A stretch of DNA of 64,000 bases, from positions 2,501 to 66,500 of the forward strand of contig JAUXUQ010000021.1 of assembly GCA_030680605.1 (NCBI GenBank), in the 5' to 3' direction. Position numbers and translations under genes: made by a program. Below, piece after piece: positions 37,183 to 47,129 of the stretch (the stretch's first letter is position 1; each line of letters begins with the position of its first letter). The notes beneath the pieces were generated by a model. It saw nothing but the letters and a program-made list of their open reading frames with translations, did not search any database and was not told where the DNA came from. The stretch comes from Gammaproteobacteria bacterium (GTDB lineage: Bacteria; Pseudomonadota; Gammaproteobacteria; SURF-13).

Positions 37183-37572
37183 TTATTCCGTGATCAGTGT
37201 GACAAAGGCCACGGCGTGGTCGTCTTCATCGGCAATGCTGACGTGCCCGGCGCTGATGCCGATCTTTTTCACCAGTGCGCTGGCCTTGCCATGATACTCC
37301 AGCACCGGCTTGCCGTTGCTTTCGTGGCCAACGCCAATATGCCGCGGGGTCAGGCCAGCGCTAAAGCCCAGCCCCAGCGCCTTGACCGCCGCCTCCTTGG
37401 CGGCAAAGCGCTTGGCAAGGAAATGGGCTGGACGTTCGCTGCGGGCGAAGTCGGCCATTTCGCTGAGCGTGAGGATACGACGCGCGAACTTGTCGCCGTG
37501 GCGGGCGATATTTTCCTGCATGCGCGAAACACGCACGATGTCGGTGCCGATACCGAAGATGCGCTCAGCCAC
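37183..37572 (-). CDS. acpS: Holo-[acyl-carrier-protein] synthase
   Basis: Transfers 4'-phosphopantetheine from CoA to apo-ACP, activating fatty acid synthesis. The 129-residue trimer-forming type has [12 protein letters not shown] (metal aspartate) and [17 protein letters not shown] (metal glutamate). The C-terminal [15 protein letters not shown] also fits. It overlaps pdxJ by 8 bases, the conserved pdxJ-acpS pair of gammaproteobacteria. Confidence 0.96.
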   Translation of the reverse strand: MAERIFGIGTDIVRVSRMQENIARHGDKFARRILTLSEMADFARSERPAHFLAKRFAAKEAAVKALGLGFSAGLTPRHIGVGHESNGKPVLEYHGKASALVKKIGISAGHVSIADEDDHAVAFVTLITE

Positions 37573-38302
37573 GACGCGCCTCGTGCATCAGGCGCTTCAT
37601 CTCGCGCACCGCCTCGGAAAATCCGGTAAATACGGCGCGCGCCACAATCGCGTGGCCGATGTTGAGCTCGCTCACCTCCGCCAGGGCGGCAATAGCCGCA
37701 ACATTATGGTAGTGCAGGCCATGCCCGGCATTGACCTGGAGCCCCAGCGTCTTGCCGTACCTTACGGCCTCCGTGATACGCTGCAATTCCGCTGTCCGTG
37801 CCTGGTCGTCCTGCGCATCCGCATAATGCCCGGTGTGGATTTCAATTACCGGTGCACCGGCACGTGCGGCGGCCTTGACCTGCTGCAGTTCGGCATCAAT
37901 AAACAATGAGACCCGGACACCTGCCGCCTTGAGCACTGCGCAGCCCTCAGTCACACGCACAAGCTGCCCGGCCACATCCAGCCCGCCTTCGGTAGTCAAC
38001 TCCTCGCGCCGCTCCGGCACCAAACAGCAGTCGTGCGGCTTGATATGGATGGCGAACGCCAGCATCGCATCGGTGACTGCCATCTCCAGATTCATGCGGG
38101 TCTGCAAAGCGTCCTTCAGCACCTCCACATCGCGTTCCTGAATATGCCGCCGGTCTTCGCGCAGGTGCAGCGTAATGGCATCGGCACCAGCCTGCTCTGC
38201 CTCAAAGGCGGCCTGCACCGGATCTGGGTAGCGGGTACCGCGCGCCTCGCGCAGCGTAGCCACGTGGTCAATATTGACGCCAAGCAGAATCTCACTGTTC
38301 AT
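37565..38302 (-). CDS. pdxJ: Pyridoxine 5'-phosphate synthase
   Basis: Last ring-closing step of DXP-dependent vitamin B6 synthesis, joining DXP and aminoacetone phosphate. The 245-residue TIM barrel starts [18 protein letters not shown]. It has [17 protein letters not shown], an [13 protein letters not shown] strand with the active glutamate, and the phosphate-binding [11 protein letters not shown]. It overlaps recO by 4 bases upstream and acpS by 8 downstream. Confidence 0.97.
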   Translation of the reverse strand: MNSEILLGVNIDHVATLREARGTRYPDPVQAAFEAEQAGADAITLHLREDRRHIQERDVEVLKDALQTRMNLEMAVTDAMLAFAIHIKPHDCCLVPERREELTTEGGLDVAGQLVRVTEGCAVLKAAGVRVSLFIDAELQQVKAAARAGAPVIEIHTGHYADAQDDQARTAELQRITEAVRYGKTLGLQVNAGHGLHYHNVAAIAALAEVSELNIGHAIVARAVFTGFSEAVREMKRLMHEARRG

Positions 38303-39084
38303 GATGCAGTTTCCAGCACGGGCGCTGCCCGCGCCGGTGATATGTCCTTCTGAAAGTCGATATACAGCTCGCGGCTTTGCAACGGCTTGCTGCCGAGGTA
38401 CAGGCCAAGTGCAGCGCGCATCAGGTGCTTGCTCTCGCGCAGGCTCAACGTGTCGTGCAGGGTCTCATGCAGCAGTGCCAGCAGGCTGCTGCCCTGCACA
38501 CGAATGCCGACCGACGTGCCTGCATGATCCCTCAGTGGGCCGCGCTCCAAGTGATAATTATACGCCTGTCCGGGCTCTATCGGCGCGCCGCTCTCCGCCT
38601 CGTGATCCAGCATCAGCGCATAGCCTATTTCACGCAGCAGGTGCTTCTCGAAGAGGCGCAACGCGCGTTGCACCCCCATACCCGCTGCACCCACACTACC
38701 GTCCGGCTGCTGCATCTCCTGCAGCGTTTGGCCGTAGCACTCAAACAGAGCAGGATGCGGGTCGTGCCGGTGCAACAAACGCAGCAACAACTCGTTCAGA
38801 TAGAAGCCGCTGAGGATTAACGGGCCATCCAGTTTGGTCATGCCGCCGTCCGCCTCGCAACCGGTAAGCGTACCCAGTTCGCCGCGCCCACTCCATGAAA
38901 TCAGCAGCGGACGAAATGGCTGCACTATGCCTTGCAGGCGCGACTTGGCCGATCTCAGACCGCGTGCCACCAGCCCTACGCGCCCGAACTCCGGCGTGAA
39001 AACTTCCAGCAGTGCGCTGGTATCGCGGTAAGGCCGATGGTGCAGCACAAAGGCGGGCTGCAGGCTGACGCGGGTGACGCTCAT
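38299..39084 (-). CDS. recO: DNA repair protein RecO
   Basis: RecFOR mediator that loads RecA on SSB-coated gaps. The 261-residue protein has the N-terminal OB fold ([32 protein letters not shown]) and the helical C-terminal part ([27 protein letters not shown]). No zinc cysteines are seen, as in other gammaproteobacterial RecO. Its ATG overlaps the era stop. Confidence 0.93.
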   Translation of the reverse strand: MSVTRVSLQPAFVLHHRPYRDTSALLEVFTPEFGRVGLVARGLRSAKSRLQGIVQPFRPLLISWSGRGELGTLTGCEADGGMTKLDGPLILSGFYLNELLLRLLHRHDPHPALFECYGQTLQEMQQPDGSVGAAGMGVQRALRLFEKHLLREIGYALMLDHEAESGAPIEPGQAYNYHLERGPLRDHAGTSVGIRVQGSSLLALLHETLHDTLSLRESKHLMRAALGLYLGSKPLQSRELYIDFQKDISPARAAPVLETAS

Positions 39085-39959
39085 TGATAGCCCAGTCGCG
39101 CCATGACGCGGGCATCGTCCGACCAGCCCTGCTTTACGCGCACCAGCAACTGCAGGAATACCCTGGACTGAAACATGCGCTCCATCTCCATGCGCGCCTG
39201 AGTCCCCACGCGCTTGAGGCGCTCGCCTTTTTCGCCGATGATGATGGCCTTCTGCCCCTCGCGCTCGACCCAGATCACGGCGTGAATATGCAATATTCCG
39301 CGCTGATGTGAAAATTTATCGATCTCCACCGTGACGGCGTAGGGTACCTCCTGGCCGGTGCCACGCATGAGCTTTTCGCGCACAAATTCCGCCGCCAGGA
39401 AACGTTCGCTGCGATCGGTAAGCTGGTCTTCTGGGTACAGGGCCTCACCCTCGGGCAACAGCGCCGTCACGGCTTGCTCCAGCTCCGGCAGATTGCTGCC
39501 ATTACGCGCCGAAAGCGGAATGATGTGCGCGAACTGCATCTGCGCCTGTAATTTGGCGAGGTGCGGCAGCAACGCCGTTTTATCGAGAATCTTGTCAACC
39601 TTGTTGACGGCCAGTATTACCGGCACCTTCAAATCCTTGATCCGCTCCAGCACATAGCCATCTTCGTCCGTCCAGCGCAGCCCTTCAACCACAAAAATTA
39701 CCACCTCTACATCGTTCAGGGCGGTAAGCGCGGCACGGTTCATGTATTTGTTTATGGCACGTTTACCCGCCTGGTGCAGGCCGGGGGTATCTACGTAGAT
39801 GATCTGATAGTCGCTGCCGTTCTTGATGCCGAGAATGCGGTGGCGCGTAGTTTGAGGGCGTTGCGAGGTGATGCTGATTTTTTGTCCGAGCAGGTGGTTG
39901 AGCAGTGTCGACTTGCCCACGTTGGGACGGCCTACAATGGCAGCGTAGCCCGAACGCAT
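39081..39959 (-). CDS. era: GTPase Era
   Basis: Essential GTPase that helps mature 16S rRNA and assemble the 30S subunit. The 292-residue protein has G1 [17 protein letters not shown]3 [18 protein letters not shown]4 NKVD and a C-terminal KH domain ([20 protein letters not shown]). The start overlaps the rnc stop by one base (TGATG) and the stop overlaps recO, the conserved rnc-era-recO cluster. Confidence 0.97.
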   Translation of the reverse strand: MRSGYAAIVGRPNVGKSTLLNHLLGQKISITSQRPQTTRHRILGIKNGSDYQIIYVDTPGLHQAGKRAINKYMNRAALTALNDVEVVIFVVEGLRWTDEDGYVLERIKDLKVPVILAVNKVDKILDKTALLPHLAKLQAQMQFAHIIPLSARNGSNLPELEQAVTALLPEGEALYPEDQLTDRSERFLAAEFVREKLMRGTGQEVPYAVTVEIDKFSHQRGILHIHAVIWVEREGQKAIIIGEKGERLKRVGTQARMEMERMFQSRVFLQLLVRVKQGWSDDARVMARLGYQ

Positions 39960-40648
39960 CAGTGGGCAGACTTCTGGTTCTGTCCCAGCTGCAGGAGCGC
40001 CTGCTCTGCTGCCGCCTGCTCTGCGCTCCTGCGCGTACTACCCACACCTTCAGTGGGCGATATGCCTGCGGCGCGGCATTCAACGCGGAAGGTTTGCGCG
40101 TGCGCCTCGCCTGTCGTTTCGATCATGCCGTATTCAGGTGTCGGCTTGCCGCGCGACTGGAGATACTCCTGCAACCGGGTTTTGGGATCCTTGAGCGCGG
40201 TCGCTGATGGAAGGTTTTGCAACGCATCCCGATACAGGCCCAGCACAAAAGTACGTCCGGCCTCAAAGCCACCATCCAGATAGACAGCACCGATAACGGC
40301 TTCAAGCGCGTCTGCCAGCGTAGATGCGCGGCGTTGGCCGCCACTCTTGAGCTCGCCCGGCCCCAGACTGAGATGCTCACCGAGCTTCAGGTTGCCGGCA
40401 AGATCAGCCAATGCATCGCGCCTTACCAGGCTCGCGCGCAGACGGCTCAAATCGCCTTCGCGCGCCATGGGGAAGCGTTGGTACAACTCGGCAGCAATGA
40501 TGAAGTTCAGGATGGCGTCGCCAAGAAATTCCAGCCGTTCGTTGTTGGCGCCGCCCACGCTACGGTGCGTAAGCGCATCCGCCAGCAGCCCGTCATTGCC
40601 AAAGCGGTATCCAAGCAACTTATGCAACCGTCTGCGCGCTTCGCTCAA
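39959..40648 (-). CDS. rnc: Ribonuclease III
   Basis: Double-strand RNA endonuclease for rRNA and mRNA processing. The 229-residue protein has the signature [17 protein letters not shown] with catalytic acids, [20 protein letters not shown], and a C-terminal dsRNA-binding domain ([20 protein letters not shown]). The start appears to be a TTG at 40648 lying across the stop of the DUF4845 gene (TTGA). No in-frame ATG gives the N-terminus, so translation probably depends on coupling. Confidence 0.95.
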   Translation of the reverse strand: MSEARRRLHKLLGYRFGNDGLLADALTHRSVGGANNERLEFLGDAILNFIIAAELYQRFPMAREGDLSRLRASLVRRDALADLAGNLKLGEHLSLGPGELKSGGQRRASTLADALEAVIGAVYLDGGFEAGRTFVLGLYRDALQNLPSATALKDPKTRLQEYLQSRGKPTPEYGMIETTGEAHAQTFRVECRAAGISPTEGVGSTRRSAEQAAAEQALLQLGQNQKSAH

Positions 40649-41016
40649 CGCAGCTCCACGGTCTTGTCGAAACGCACCACAAAGTCGAGGTTCCCCACCA
40701 GATTACCACGTATCTCATATTTGACGCCGAGCAGAAAACCGCCGTTGTTGCCCGGCTTGATTTCGATATTCGCCGGCTTGACGTGGTCGACATTATCCAC
40801 ATCCAGGCGCTTGACCAGCATGTCGATGATTTCGCTCCGGCGCTTCTCGCCTATGTCCGCCTGAGTGCTGAGTGAATCCATGGCAAACGCGACCTTGAAG
40901 TTTTCCATATACGCCGGATACAACCTGAGCGCCACCAGTGTAACGATACCGATCAGCGCAAGAATAAAGAGAAATCCGATCGCCGATATACCATCCTGTT
41001 TATTGCTGTTATACAT
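40645..41016 (-). CDS. DUF4845 membrane protein
   Basis: A small protein of unknown role found between lepB and rnc in many proteobacteria. The start at 41016 was chosen for the G-rich ribosome site upstream (AGGGGGGG), rather than 41037. The 123 residues start with a pilin-like membrane helix (GISAIGFLFILALIGIVTLVALRLYPAYMENF) followed by a small periplasmic domain ending in a predicted strand pair (YEIRGNLVGNLDFVVRFDKTVEL). The helix recalls type IV pilin N-termini but no prepilin cleavage site is evident. Confidence 0.88.
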   Translation of the reverse strand: MYNSNKQDGISAIGFLFILALIGIVTLVALRLYPAYMENFKVAFAMDSLSTQADIGEKRRSEIIDMLVKRLDVDNVDHVKPANIEIKPGNNGGFLLGVKYEIRGNLVGNLDFVVRFDKTVELR

Positions 41017-41054
41017 GGCCCCCCCTATGACTTGCATGACTCAAGTATTGGATA

Positions 41055-41876
41055 TTACTGGATGCTGGCCCCGATACGCCGCCATGATACACCACCATTC
41101 GAGCCGTCCCAATTCATCCAGATCATGAAGGCCTTGCCCACCAAATTCTGTTCCGGCACGGTGCCCCAGTAGCGGCTGTCATTGCTGTTGTCACGGTTAT
41201 CCCCCATGACAAAATACTGTCCCGCCGGTACCGTGAACTCACCCTCCACCGAGGGCTGGCCCGGGCGCACCAGAATCGGGTGCCCCTTGCCGCCCAGAGT
41301 CTCCTGTAGCAGATTCGCCCCGGTCATACTGCTACCGGCACCCACGCCGGTGTAAATACCCATGGAGTCCTGCGCCATCAACTGTCCATTCACACGCAGG
41401 GTCTTGTTGTAATAGGCAACATGATCGCCCGGCACACCCACCACTCGCTTGATATAATCGACCGAGGTGTCAAGCGGGTAGCGGAACACTATGACGTCGC
41501 CGCGCTGCGGTGCGTTCATCTCGATGACTTTCTTGTCTATTACCGGCAACCGGATGCCGTAGGTAAACTTGTTCACCAGAATAAAGTCGCCGGTAAGCAG
41601 CGTCGGCATCATTGAGTTTGAAGGTATGCGGAATGGCTCGACCAGAAACGAACGCAGCAACAGTACAGCCAGAAATACCGGAAAGAATGAGCGCGCATAC
41701 TCCACCAGTACCGGGCCACGCTTGAGCCGCTCGATCTCTGACTGCGCAGCGCCACCCGCCTGCAACTGTGTCAATGCTACACGCCGCCGGGGGGCAAACA
41801 GCACTGCGTCAATCACCCAGATCACGCCACTCACGACCACTGCCGCCAGCAGCACTGCTGCAAAATCAACGTTCAT
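41055..41876 (-). CDS. lepB: Signal peptidase I
   Basis: Inner-membrane serine protease that removes Sec and Tat signal peptides. The 273-residue protein has two N-terminal membrane segments. The catalytic serine is in [20 protein letters not shown], the lysine in [12 protein letters not shown], and the box E block in [16 protein letters not shown]. Its ATG overlaps the lepA stop (ATGA), as in E. coli lepA-lepB. Confidence 0.97.
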   Translation of the reverse strand: MNVDFAAVLLAAVVVSGVIWVIDAVLFAPRRRVALTQLQAGGAAQSEIERLKRGPVLVEYARSFFPVFLAVLLLRSFLVEPFRIPSNSMMPTLLTGDFILVNKFTYGIRLPVIDKKVIEMNAPQRGDVIVFRYPLDTSVDYIKRVVGVPGDHVAYYNKTLRVNGQLMAQDSMGIYTGVGAGSSMTGANLLQETLGGKGHPILVRPGQPSVEGEFTVPAGQYFVMGDNRDNSNDSRYWGTVPEQNLVGKAFMIWMNWDGSNGGVSWRRIGASIQ

Positions 41877-43675
41877 TTGCCACCTGTCTTGAGCACTGCC
41901 AGAAATGCCTCCTGCGGGATTTCCACCCTGCCTACCTGCTTCATGCGTTTTTTCCCCGCCTTCTGTTTCTCAAGCAGTTTGCGCTTGCGCGTGATGTCGC
42001 CACCATAGCATTTTGCGATTACGTTCTTGCGCATCGCCTTGACGGTCTGGCGCGCAATCACGTGGGCACCGATGGCGGCCTGGATGGCCACATCGAACAT
42101 CTGGCGCGGAATAATATCCTTCATCCGCTCTACCAGATCCCGCCCCCGCATTTGGCTGCGCTCGCGGTGCACGATAAGCGACAGCGCGTCCACCCGCTCG
42201 CCGTTGATGAGGATATCGAGCCGCGTCAGGTCAGCGGCCTGAAAGCGGTCGAAGTGGTAACTGAACGAGGCATAGCCACGGCTCACCGATTTCAGTCGGT
42301 CAAAAAAATCGATCACCACCTCGTTCATCGGCAGATCGTAGGTCAATGATGCCTGCTTGCCATGAAATTGCAGATTCTTCTGTACACCACGCTTCTCCAT
42401 GCACAGGCCGATTACATCTCCCAGATACTGCTGCGGCACGAAAATATCAGCGTGAATGATTGGCTCACGCATCTCGGCAATATGATTTTGCAGCGGCAAT
42501 TTGGAGGGATTGTCTACCCGCAACACCTCACCCTGGGTTGTCAACACTTCGTACACCACGGTAGGCGCCGTGCCGATGAGATTGAGTTGGTATTCCCGCT
42601 CCAGCCGCTCCTGCACGATCTCCATGTGCAGCAGGCCGAGAAAGCCGCAGCGAAAACCAAAACCCAGCGCCTGCGAGGTCTCCGGCTCATAGTTCAGCGA
42701 GGCGTCGTTCAGCTTCAGCTTGCCCAGCGCCTCGCGTAGATCCACATAATCCTCCGGGTCGACCGGGAACAGGCCCGCGAACACCTGGGGTTGTACCGCC
42801 TTGAAACCTGCGAGCTCCTTCAGGGCCGGATTGTCCACGTGCGTCAGCGTGTCACCCACCGGCGCACCATTCACGTCCTTGATGCCGGCGATCACATAAC
42901 CCACCTCGCCCGCCTGCAGCCCCTCTGTCTCCTTGCGTTTAGGTTTGAAGACACCCACCTTCTCCACCTGAAACGCGCGCCCGGTTGACATCACCCTGAT
43001 CTTGTCCTTGGGCGTGATGCGTCCCTGCATCACCCGCACCAGCGAGATGACGCCGACAAAATTGTCAAACCAGGAGTCAATAATAAGCGCCTGTAACGGC
43101 GCATCGGCATCGCCATCGGGAGCAGGCACCAGCTGAATCAACTGCTCCAGCACCTCTCTGACACCGAGACCGGTCTTGGCGCTCACACGCAACGCATCCT
43201 CGGCCTCGATGCCTATGATTTCCTCGATTTCGCTGATCACCCGTTCAGGTTCCGCCGTAGGCAGATCGACCTTGTTCAGCACGGGCACAACCGTCACTCC
43301 CTGCTCGAGCGCGGTATAGCAGTTGGCCACGCTCTGCGCACCCACCCCCTGCGCCGCATCCACCACCAGCAGCGCGCCCTCGCATGCCGCAAGCGAGCGA
43401 GATACCTCATAGGAAAAATCGACGTGGCCGGGTGTATCAATCAGATTTAACAGGTAGGTCTCGCCATTGTCGGCCTTGTAATTAAGTGACACGCACTGCG
43501 CCTTGATGGTGATACCGCGCTCGCGCTCGATATCCATGGAATCCAGCACCTGCGCCGACATCTCACGCGCCGTCAGGCCACCACAGAGTTCTATGAAGCG
43601 ATCCGCAAGCGTGGATTTGCCATGGTCGATGTGAGCAATAATGGAAAAATTACGGATATGCGAGATAGCGACCAC
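41873..43675 (-). CDS. lepA: Translation elongation factor 4 (LepA)
   Basis: Ribosome-associated GTPase implicated in back-translocation and 30S biogenesis. The 600-residue protein has G1 [13 protein letters not shown], switch [29 protein letters not shown], domains II to V, and the LepA-specific C-terminal domain ([34 protein letters not shown]). The start is GTG 43675. It heads the minus-strand run down to the PolB-type exonuclease gene. Confidence 0.97.
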   Translation of the reverse strand: MVAISHIRNFSIIAHIDHGKSTLADRFIELCGGLTAREMSAQVLDSMDIERERGITIKAQCVSLNYKADNGETYLLNLIDTPGHVDFSYEVSRSLAACEGALLVVDAAQGVGAQSVANCYTALEQGVTVVPVLNKVDLPTAEPERVISEIEEIIGIEAEDALRVSAKTGLGVREVLEQLIQLVPAPDGDADAPLQALIIDSWFDNFVGVISLVRVMQGRITPKDKIRVMSTGRAFQVEKVGVFKPKRKETEGLQAGEVGYVIAGIKDVNGAPVGDTLTHVDNPALKELAGFKAVQPQVFAGLFPVDPEDYVDLREALGKLKLNDASLNYEPETSQALGFGFRCGFLGLLHMEIVQERLEREYQLNLIGTAPTVVYEVLTTQGEVLRVDNPSKLPLQNHIAEMREPIIHADIFVPQQYLGDVIGLCMEKRGVQKNLQFHGKQASLTYDLPMNEVVIDFFDRLKSVSRGYASFSYHFDRFQAADLTRLDILINGERVDALSLIVHRERSQMRGRDLVERMKDIIPRQMFDVAIQAAIGAHVIARQTVKAMRKNVIAKCYGGDITRKRKLLEKQKAGKKRMKQVGRVEIPQEAFLAVLKTGGK

Positions 43676-43992
43676 AGTCCAAACCCTTGTTGCAATGGGA
43701 AATTATACCTTAAACCACCCTTGACGGCGCGGGAAATCAGCTTGATTTCATGGCGTGTGGCCCTGTTGCGCCTGACAGACCGCCCTATATGCGTGCTGCT
43801 CCTGAGGCGTACCCCTACAATAATTGAAAAGCCCGTAGAGGGTGCAATAAGCAGGGCGCACACCCTTATAGCCGCCAAGACACATGCGGCGCAATGCCCT
43901 CTGGTTATTGCGCCCTACCGGGCTGACAAGACGTTAGCCCGGATAGCATGACGTGAGACCGGAATGTTATGCCCCATATGACACCAGCCACA
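43676..43992. other. Intergenic region upstream of lepA
   Basis: About 300 bp without a gene. It should hold the lepA promoter on the minus strand and contains a palindromic repeat at 43832-43922. No other feature was recognised. Confidence 0.5.
43832..43922. repeat. Palindromic repeat with GCAATAA/TTATTGC ends
   Basis: CCCGTAGAGGGTGCAATAA at the left and TTATTGCGCCCTACCGGG at the right are imperfect inverted copies bounding 91 bp. A shorter palindrome of the same sequence family is at 59542-59576. Confidence 0.65.
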
Positions 43993-45213
43993 TTACTGGT
44001 ATCGCAGCGCGTCAATGGGTTTCAGGCGGGCGGCCTTGTTGGCGGGATAAAAACCGAAGAAGACGCCCACGCCGGCGGCGGCGAGGAAGGCCATCAGCAC
44101 GGAGCCCAAGGTGATGACCACGGCGGCCCCGGTGATTTTGTTGACCAGCGTCGCACCACCGATGCCCAGCACCACGCCCACCAGACAGCCCACGACGGAA
44201 ATGATGATGGCCTCGAGCAGGAACTGCAGCAGGATGTCGCGCTGGCGTGCGCCGACGGCCATGCGGATACCGATCTCGCGGGTGCGCTCGGTGACGGACA
44301 CCAGCATGATGTTCATGATGCCGATGCCGCCGACGACGAGTGAGATGGAGGCGATCGCGCCCAGCATGAGCGCCATGATGCGGGCGGTTTCCGCCGCGGT
44401 GTTGGCAACCGCAGTGAGATTTCTCACGGTGAAATCGCTGTCCGCGCTTTCCTGCAGACGGTGGCGCTGGCGCAGCAACTGGTTGATGGCGCGCTCCGTG
44501 CCCGCCATGGTCTCCGGCGCAGTGGCCTGCACCATGATGAAGCGTACGGTGCCATGAAACTGGGTACCGAAAAGTTTTCGTTGCGCGGTGGTCACCGGAA
44601 CGAGAATGGTATCGTCCTGGTCGCGTCCGTCCAGGCTCTGTCCCTTCGCCGCGAGCAGCCCGATGACGAGGTACGGGCTCTGCTTGATGCGTATCGTCTT
44701 GCCGACCGGCTCCTCTTCGCCAAACAGATTCCTGGCGACGGTCTGCCCGATCAGCGCCACGCGCGTGGCCGAGCGCACGTCGGAGTCGGTGAAGGGATAT
44801 CCGGCGGCGAGGCGCCAGGCGCGCACCTCCAGATAACCCGGTGTCGTGCCGATCACCTGCGTACCCCAGTTGTTTTGCCCGTACACGACCTGCGCGCCAC
44901 CAGACACGGTGGGCGCGACCGCCGCGATGGTGGGCAGTTCTGCGATGGCCTGCGCATCACCCAGGGTCAGGGTGGGCGAGGCGCCGCTGCCCAGCCGCAC
45001 GCCGCCCGCGGTCGTGGAGCCCGACAGGATGATGAACAGGTTGCTGCCCATCGAGGCGATGGACTGATCGACTTGAAACTGCGCGCCGCGGCCGATGGCC
45101 AGCATGAGAATCACTGCGCCGACGCCGATCACCATGCCGAGCATGGTGAGAAACGTGCGCAGCCGGTTCGCGCCCATCGCATGCCACGCCTCGGCCAGCA
45201 TCGGGCCGATCAT
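43993..45213 (-). CDS. MacB-like ABC transporter permease
   Basis: Membrane half of a tripartite efflux pump. The 406-residue protein has one N-terminal membrane segment (LRTFLTMLGMVIGVGAVILML), a MacB-type periplasmic domain (GGVRLGSGASPTLTLGDAQAI, GEEEPVGKTIRI), and three C-terminal segments of the FtsX domain (GGIGIMNIMLVSVTERTREIGIRMAVGA). Unlike E. coli MacB, the ATPase is a separate upstream gene. The start overlaps that ATPase stop. Confidence 0.93.
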   Translation of the reverse strand: MIGPMLAEAWHAMGANRLRTFLTMLGMVIGVGAVILMLAIGRGAQFQVDQSIASMGSNLFIILSGSTTAGGVRLGSGASPTLTLGDAQAIAELPTIAAVAPTVSGGAQVVYGQNNWGTQVIGTTPGYLEVRAWRLAAGYPFTDSDVRSATRVALIGQTVARNLFGEEEPVGKTIRIKQSPYLVIGLLAAKGQSLDGRDQDDTILVPVTTAQRKLFGTQFHGTVRFIMVQATAPETMAGTERAINQLLRQRHRLQESADSDFTVRNLTAVANTAAETARIMALMLGAIASISLVVGGIGIMNIMLVSVTERTREIGIRMAVGARQRDILLQFLLEAIIISVVGCLVGVVLGIGGATLVNKITGAAVVITLGSVLMAFLAAAGVGVFFGFYPANKAARLKPIDALRYQ

Positions 45214-45926
45214 GCAGGCGCCTCTTCAAGATGGGTCACGGCGCCGTCATGCACCACGCGGCCGTCAACAAACCGCACCAGACGTTTGGCATAGGCCGCG
45301 ATGTCGTGTTCGTGGGTGACCAGCACGATGGTGATGCCGTTCTCTTTGTTGAGCCGCGTGAAGAGACTCATGATCTCGCGGCCGGTCGTCGTGTCGAGAT
45401 TTCCGGTCGGCTCGTCCGCCAGGATGAGCTGCGGACGGTTAACCAGTGCGCGGGCAATCGCCGCGCGCTGCTGCTGCCCGCCGGAAATCTGGTTGGACAT
45501 GGAATTCCCGTAGCCCTTCAGGCCTACTTTTTCAAGCATCTCAAGGGCCGGCGCAGTCTGCGCGGTTTTCGTGACGCCACGGTAGACCAGCGGCAGCGCC
45601 ACGTTATCTTCCAGGTTGGCGCGCGGCAGCAGGTTGAAACCCTGGAACACGAAGCCGATCACCTCATTCCTGAGATGCGCCAACTGGTCGGCGTCCAGCG
45701 TGCCGACGTCCTGGCCGTTGAGCACATAGCTGCCGCTGGTGGGGACATCCAGGCATCCGAGGATGTTCATGAAGGTGGACTTGCCCGATCCGGACGGGCC
45801 CATCACGGCGACAAATTCGCCGGGGGCAATGGTGAGGCTGACGTCTTTGAGCACCGGCACGGCGCCCGCTGCGGTCTCATACTGCTTGCACAGCCTTGCT
45901 ACACGGATAACGGGTTCGCTTCCCAT
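45210..45926 (-). CDS. MacB/LolD-type ABC ATPase
   Basis: ATPase subunit of the exporter. The 238-residue protein has Walker A GPSGSGKSTFMNILG, Q-loop FVFQGFNLLPRANLEDNVALPL, signature ISGGQQQRAAIARALV, Walker [13 protein letters not shown] and the H-loop in LVTHEHD. The order adaptor-ATPase-permease, with start and stop overlaps on both sides, points to one transcript with coupled translation. Substrate unknown; macrolides, peptides or lipids are all possible for the family. Confidence 0.94.
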   Translation of the reverse strand: MGSEPVIRVARLCKQYETAAGAVPVLKDVSLTIAPGEFVAVMGPSGSGKSTFMNILGCLDVPTSGSYVLNGQDVGTLDADQLAHLRNEVIGFVFQGFNLLPRANLEDNVALPLVYRGVTKTAQTAPALEMLEKVGLKGYGNSMSNQISGGQQQRAAIARALVNRPQLILADEPTGNLDTTTGREIMSLFTRLNKENGITIVLVTHEHDIAAYAKRLVRFVDGRVVHDGAVTHLEEAPA

Positions 45927-47101
45927 CAGAACATGCGCATTCTGAAACTGCCCGTGCCCTGGTTGTCACCGCTGCTGAGTTGTGTATCTTCCATCACCAC
46001 CTGGTCTCCGGTCTTGAGTGCACCGGAAAGCACTTCGGTGGAGCGGTTGTCGGTGATGCCGATGGCGAGGGTGACGGGCTTGAGATGATTATTTTCCAGC
46101 ACATAAACGGTGCCCGTGCCGGCTTCGCGCTTGTCGTCCTTGCCTTTGCGCCTCTCGCCCTTGGCAGCGGCGTCCTGCGGCTTGAAGCGCAGCGCCGCGT
46201 TCGGCACCAGCAGTACATTGTTGCGGCTCGCCACGATGATGTTGACGTAGGCGGTCATGCCCGGCAATAGTATCTGCTCCGGATTGTCCACCGCCACGAC
46301 CACGTTATAGGTCACCACATTCTGCTCCGTGGTGGGATTGAGCCGCACCTGCCTGACGTTGCCGCCAAAAGTGCGGTCGGGAAAGGCATCCACCGTGAAC
46401 TTCACCGCCTGCCCCTCCCTGATATTGCCGATATCGGCTTCGGCAAAGCTGGAGTCGATCTGCATCTGGCGCAGGTCTTGCGCTATCTTGAACAGGGTGG
46501 GCGTCTGGAAGCTGGCCGCCACGGTCTGGCCGATGTCCACCTCGCGCGCTACCACTACTCCCGACACCGGCGAGCGGATGACATTGTAGCCCAGATTGGT
46601 GCGGTCTTTTTCAAGCTGCGCCTGTGCCAGCGCGCGCTGGGCGCGGGCCGATTGCAACGCCTGCACCGCCTGATCCAGCTCCTGTTTCGAGACATACTCC
46701 TGTGCGTACAGGCTGCGGCTTCTGGCTTCGTTCGCCAAGGCAAGATCGAGCGCGGCCTGCGCGTTGCGCACATTGGCCTCGCTCTGCTTCACTTGCGCCT
46801 GAAACAAGGCGTCGTCGAGCTCCATCAACACCTGCCCCTGCTGCACCTGGTCGTTGAAATCGGCGTAGAGCTTCTTCACCGTGCCCGATACCTGCGTGCC
46901 AACGCTGACCAGCACGACGGGATTCAAGGTGCCATTGGCCGACACGGTCTGGGTGATGTCGCCCGACTCGACGGCCTCGGTTTTGTAGCGCTCCCCGCTG
47001 GCGGACGGTTGCAGTGTCTGCCACAGGTAAAATCCGCCCGCCGCCGCCGCGAACAGCGCCAGCAGAGTCGGTTTGTTCCATTTGCCTTTTTGTGTCTGCA
47101 T
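45926..47101 (-). CDS. MacA-like periplasmic adaptor (HlyD/RND family)
   Basis: Links the inner-membrane pump to the outer-membrane channel. The 391-residue protein has an N-terminal membrane anchor (LLALFAAAAGGFYLWQTLQP). It has the split biotinyl-lipoyl domain (VLMELDDALFQAQVKQSEAN and VIRSPVSGVVVAREVDIGQTV), a coiled-coil hairpin between them and beta-barrel domains after. The basic insert KGERRKGKDDKREAG in the membrane-proximal part is unusual. It sits 28 bp after the TolC-like gene. Confidence 0.93.
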   Translation of the reverse strand: MQTQKGKWNKPTLLALFAAAAGGFYLWQTLQPSASGERYKTEAVESGDITQTVSANGTLNPVVLVSVGTQVSGTVKKLYADFNDQVQQGQVLMELDDALFQAQVKQSEANVRNAQAALDLALANEARSRSLYAQEYVSKQELDQAVQALQSARAQRALAQAQLEKDRTNLGYNVIRSPVSGVVVAREVDIGQTVAASFQTPTLFKIAQDLRQMQIDSSFAEADIGNIREGQAVKFTVDAFPDRTFGGNVRQVRLNPTTEQNVVTYNVVVAVDNPEQILLPGMTAYVNIIVASRNNVLLVPNAALRFKPQDAAAKGERRKGKDDKREAGTGTVYVLENNHLKPVTLAIGITDNRSTEVLSGALKTGDQVVMEDTQLSSGDNQGTGSFRMRMF

Positions 47102-47129
47102 TCGGTATGTGTTGCGTCGAGGAGTGCGG

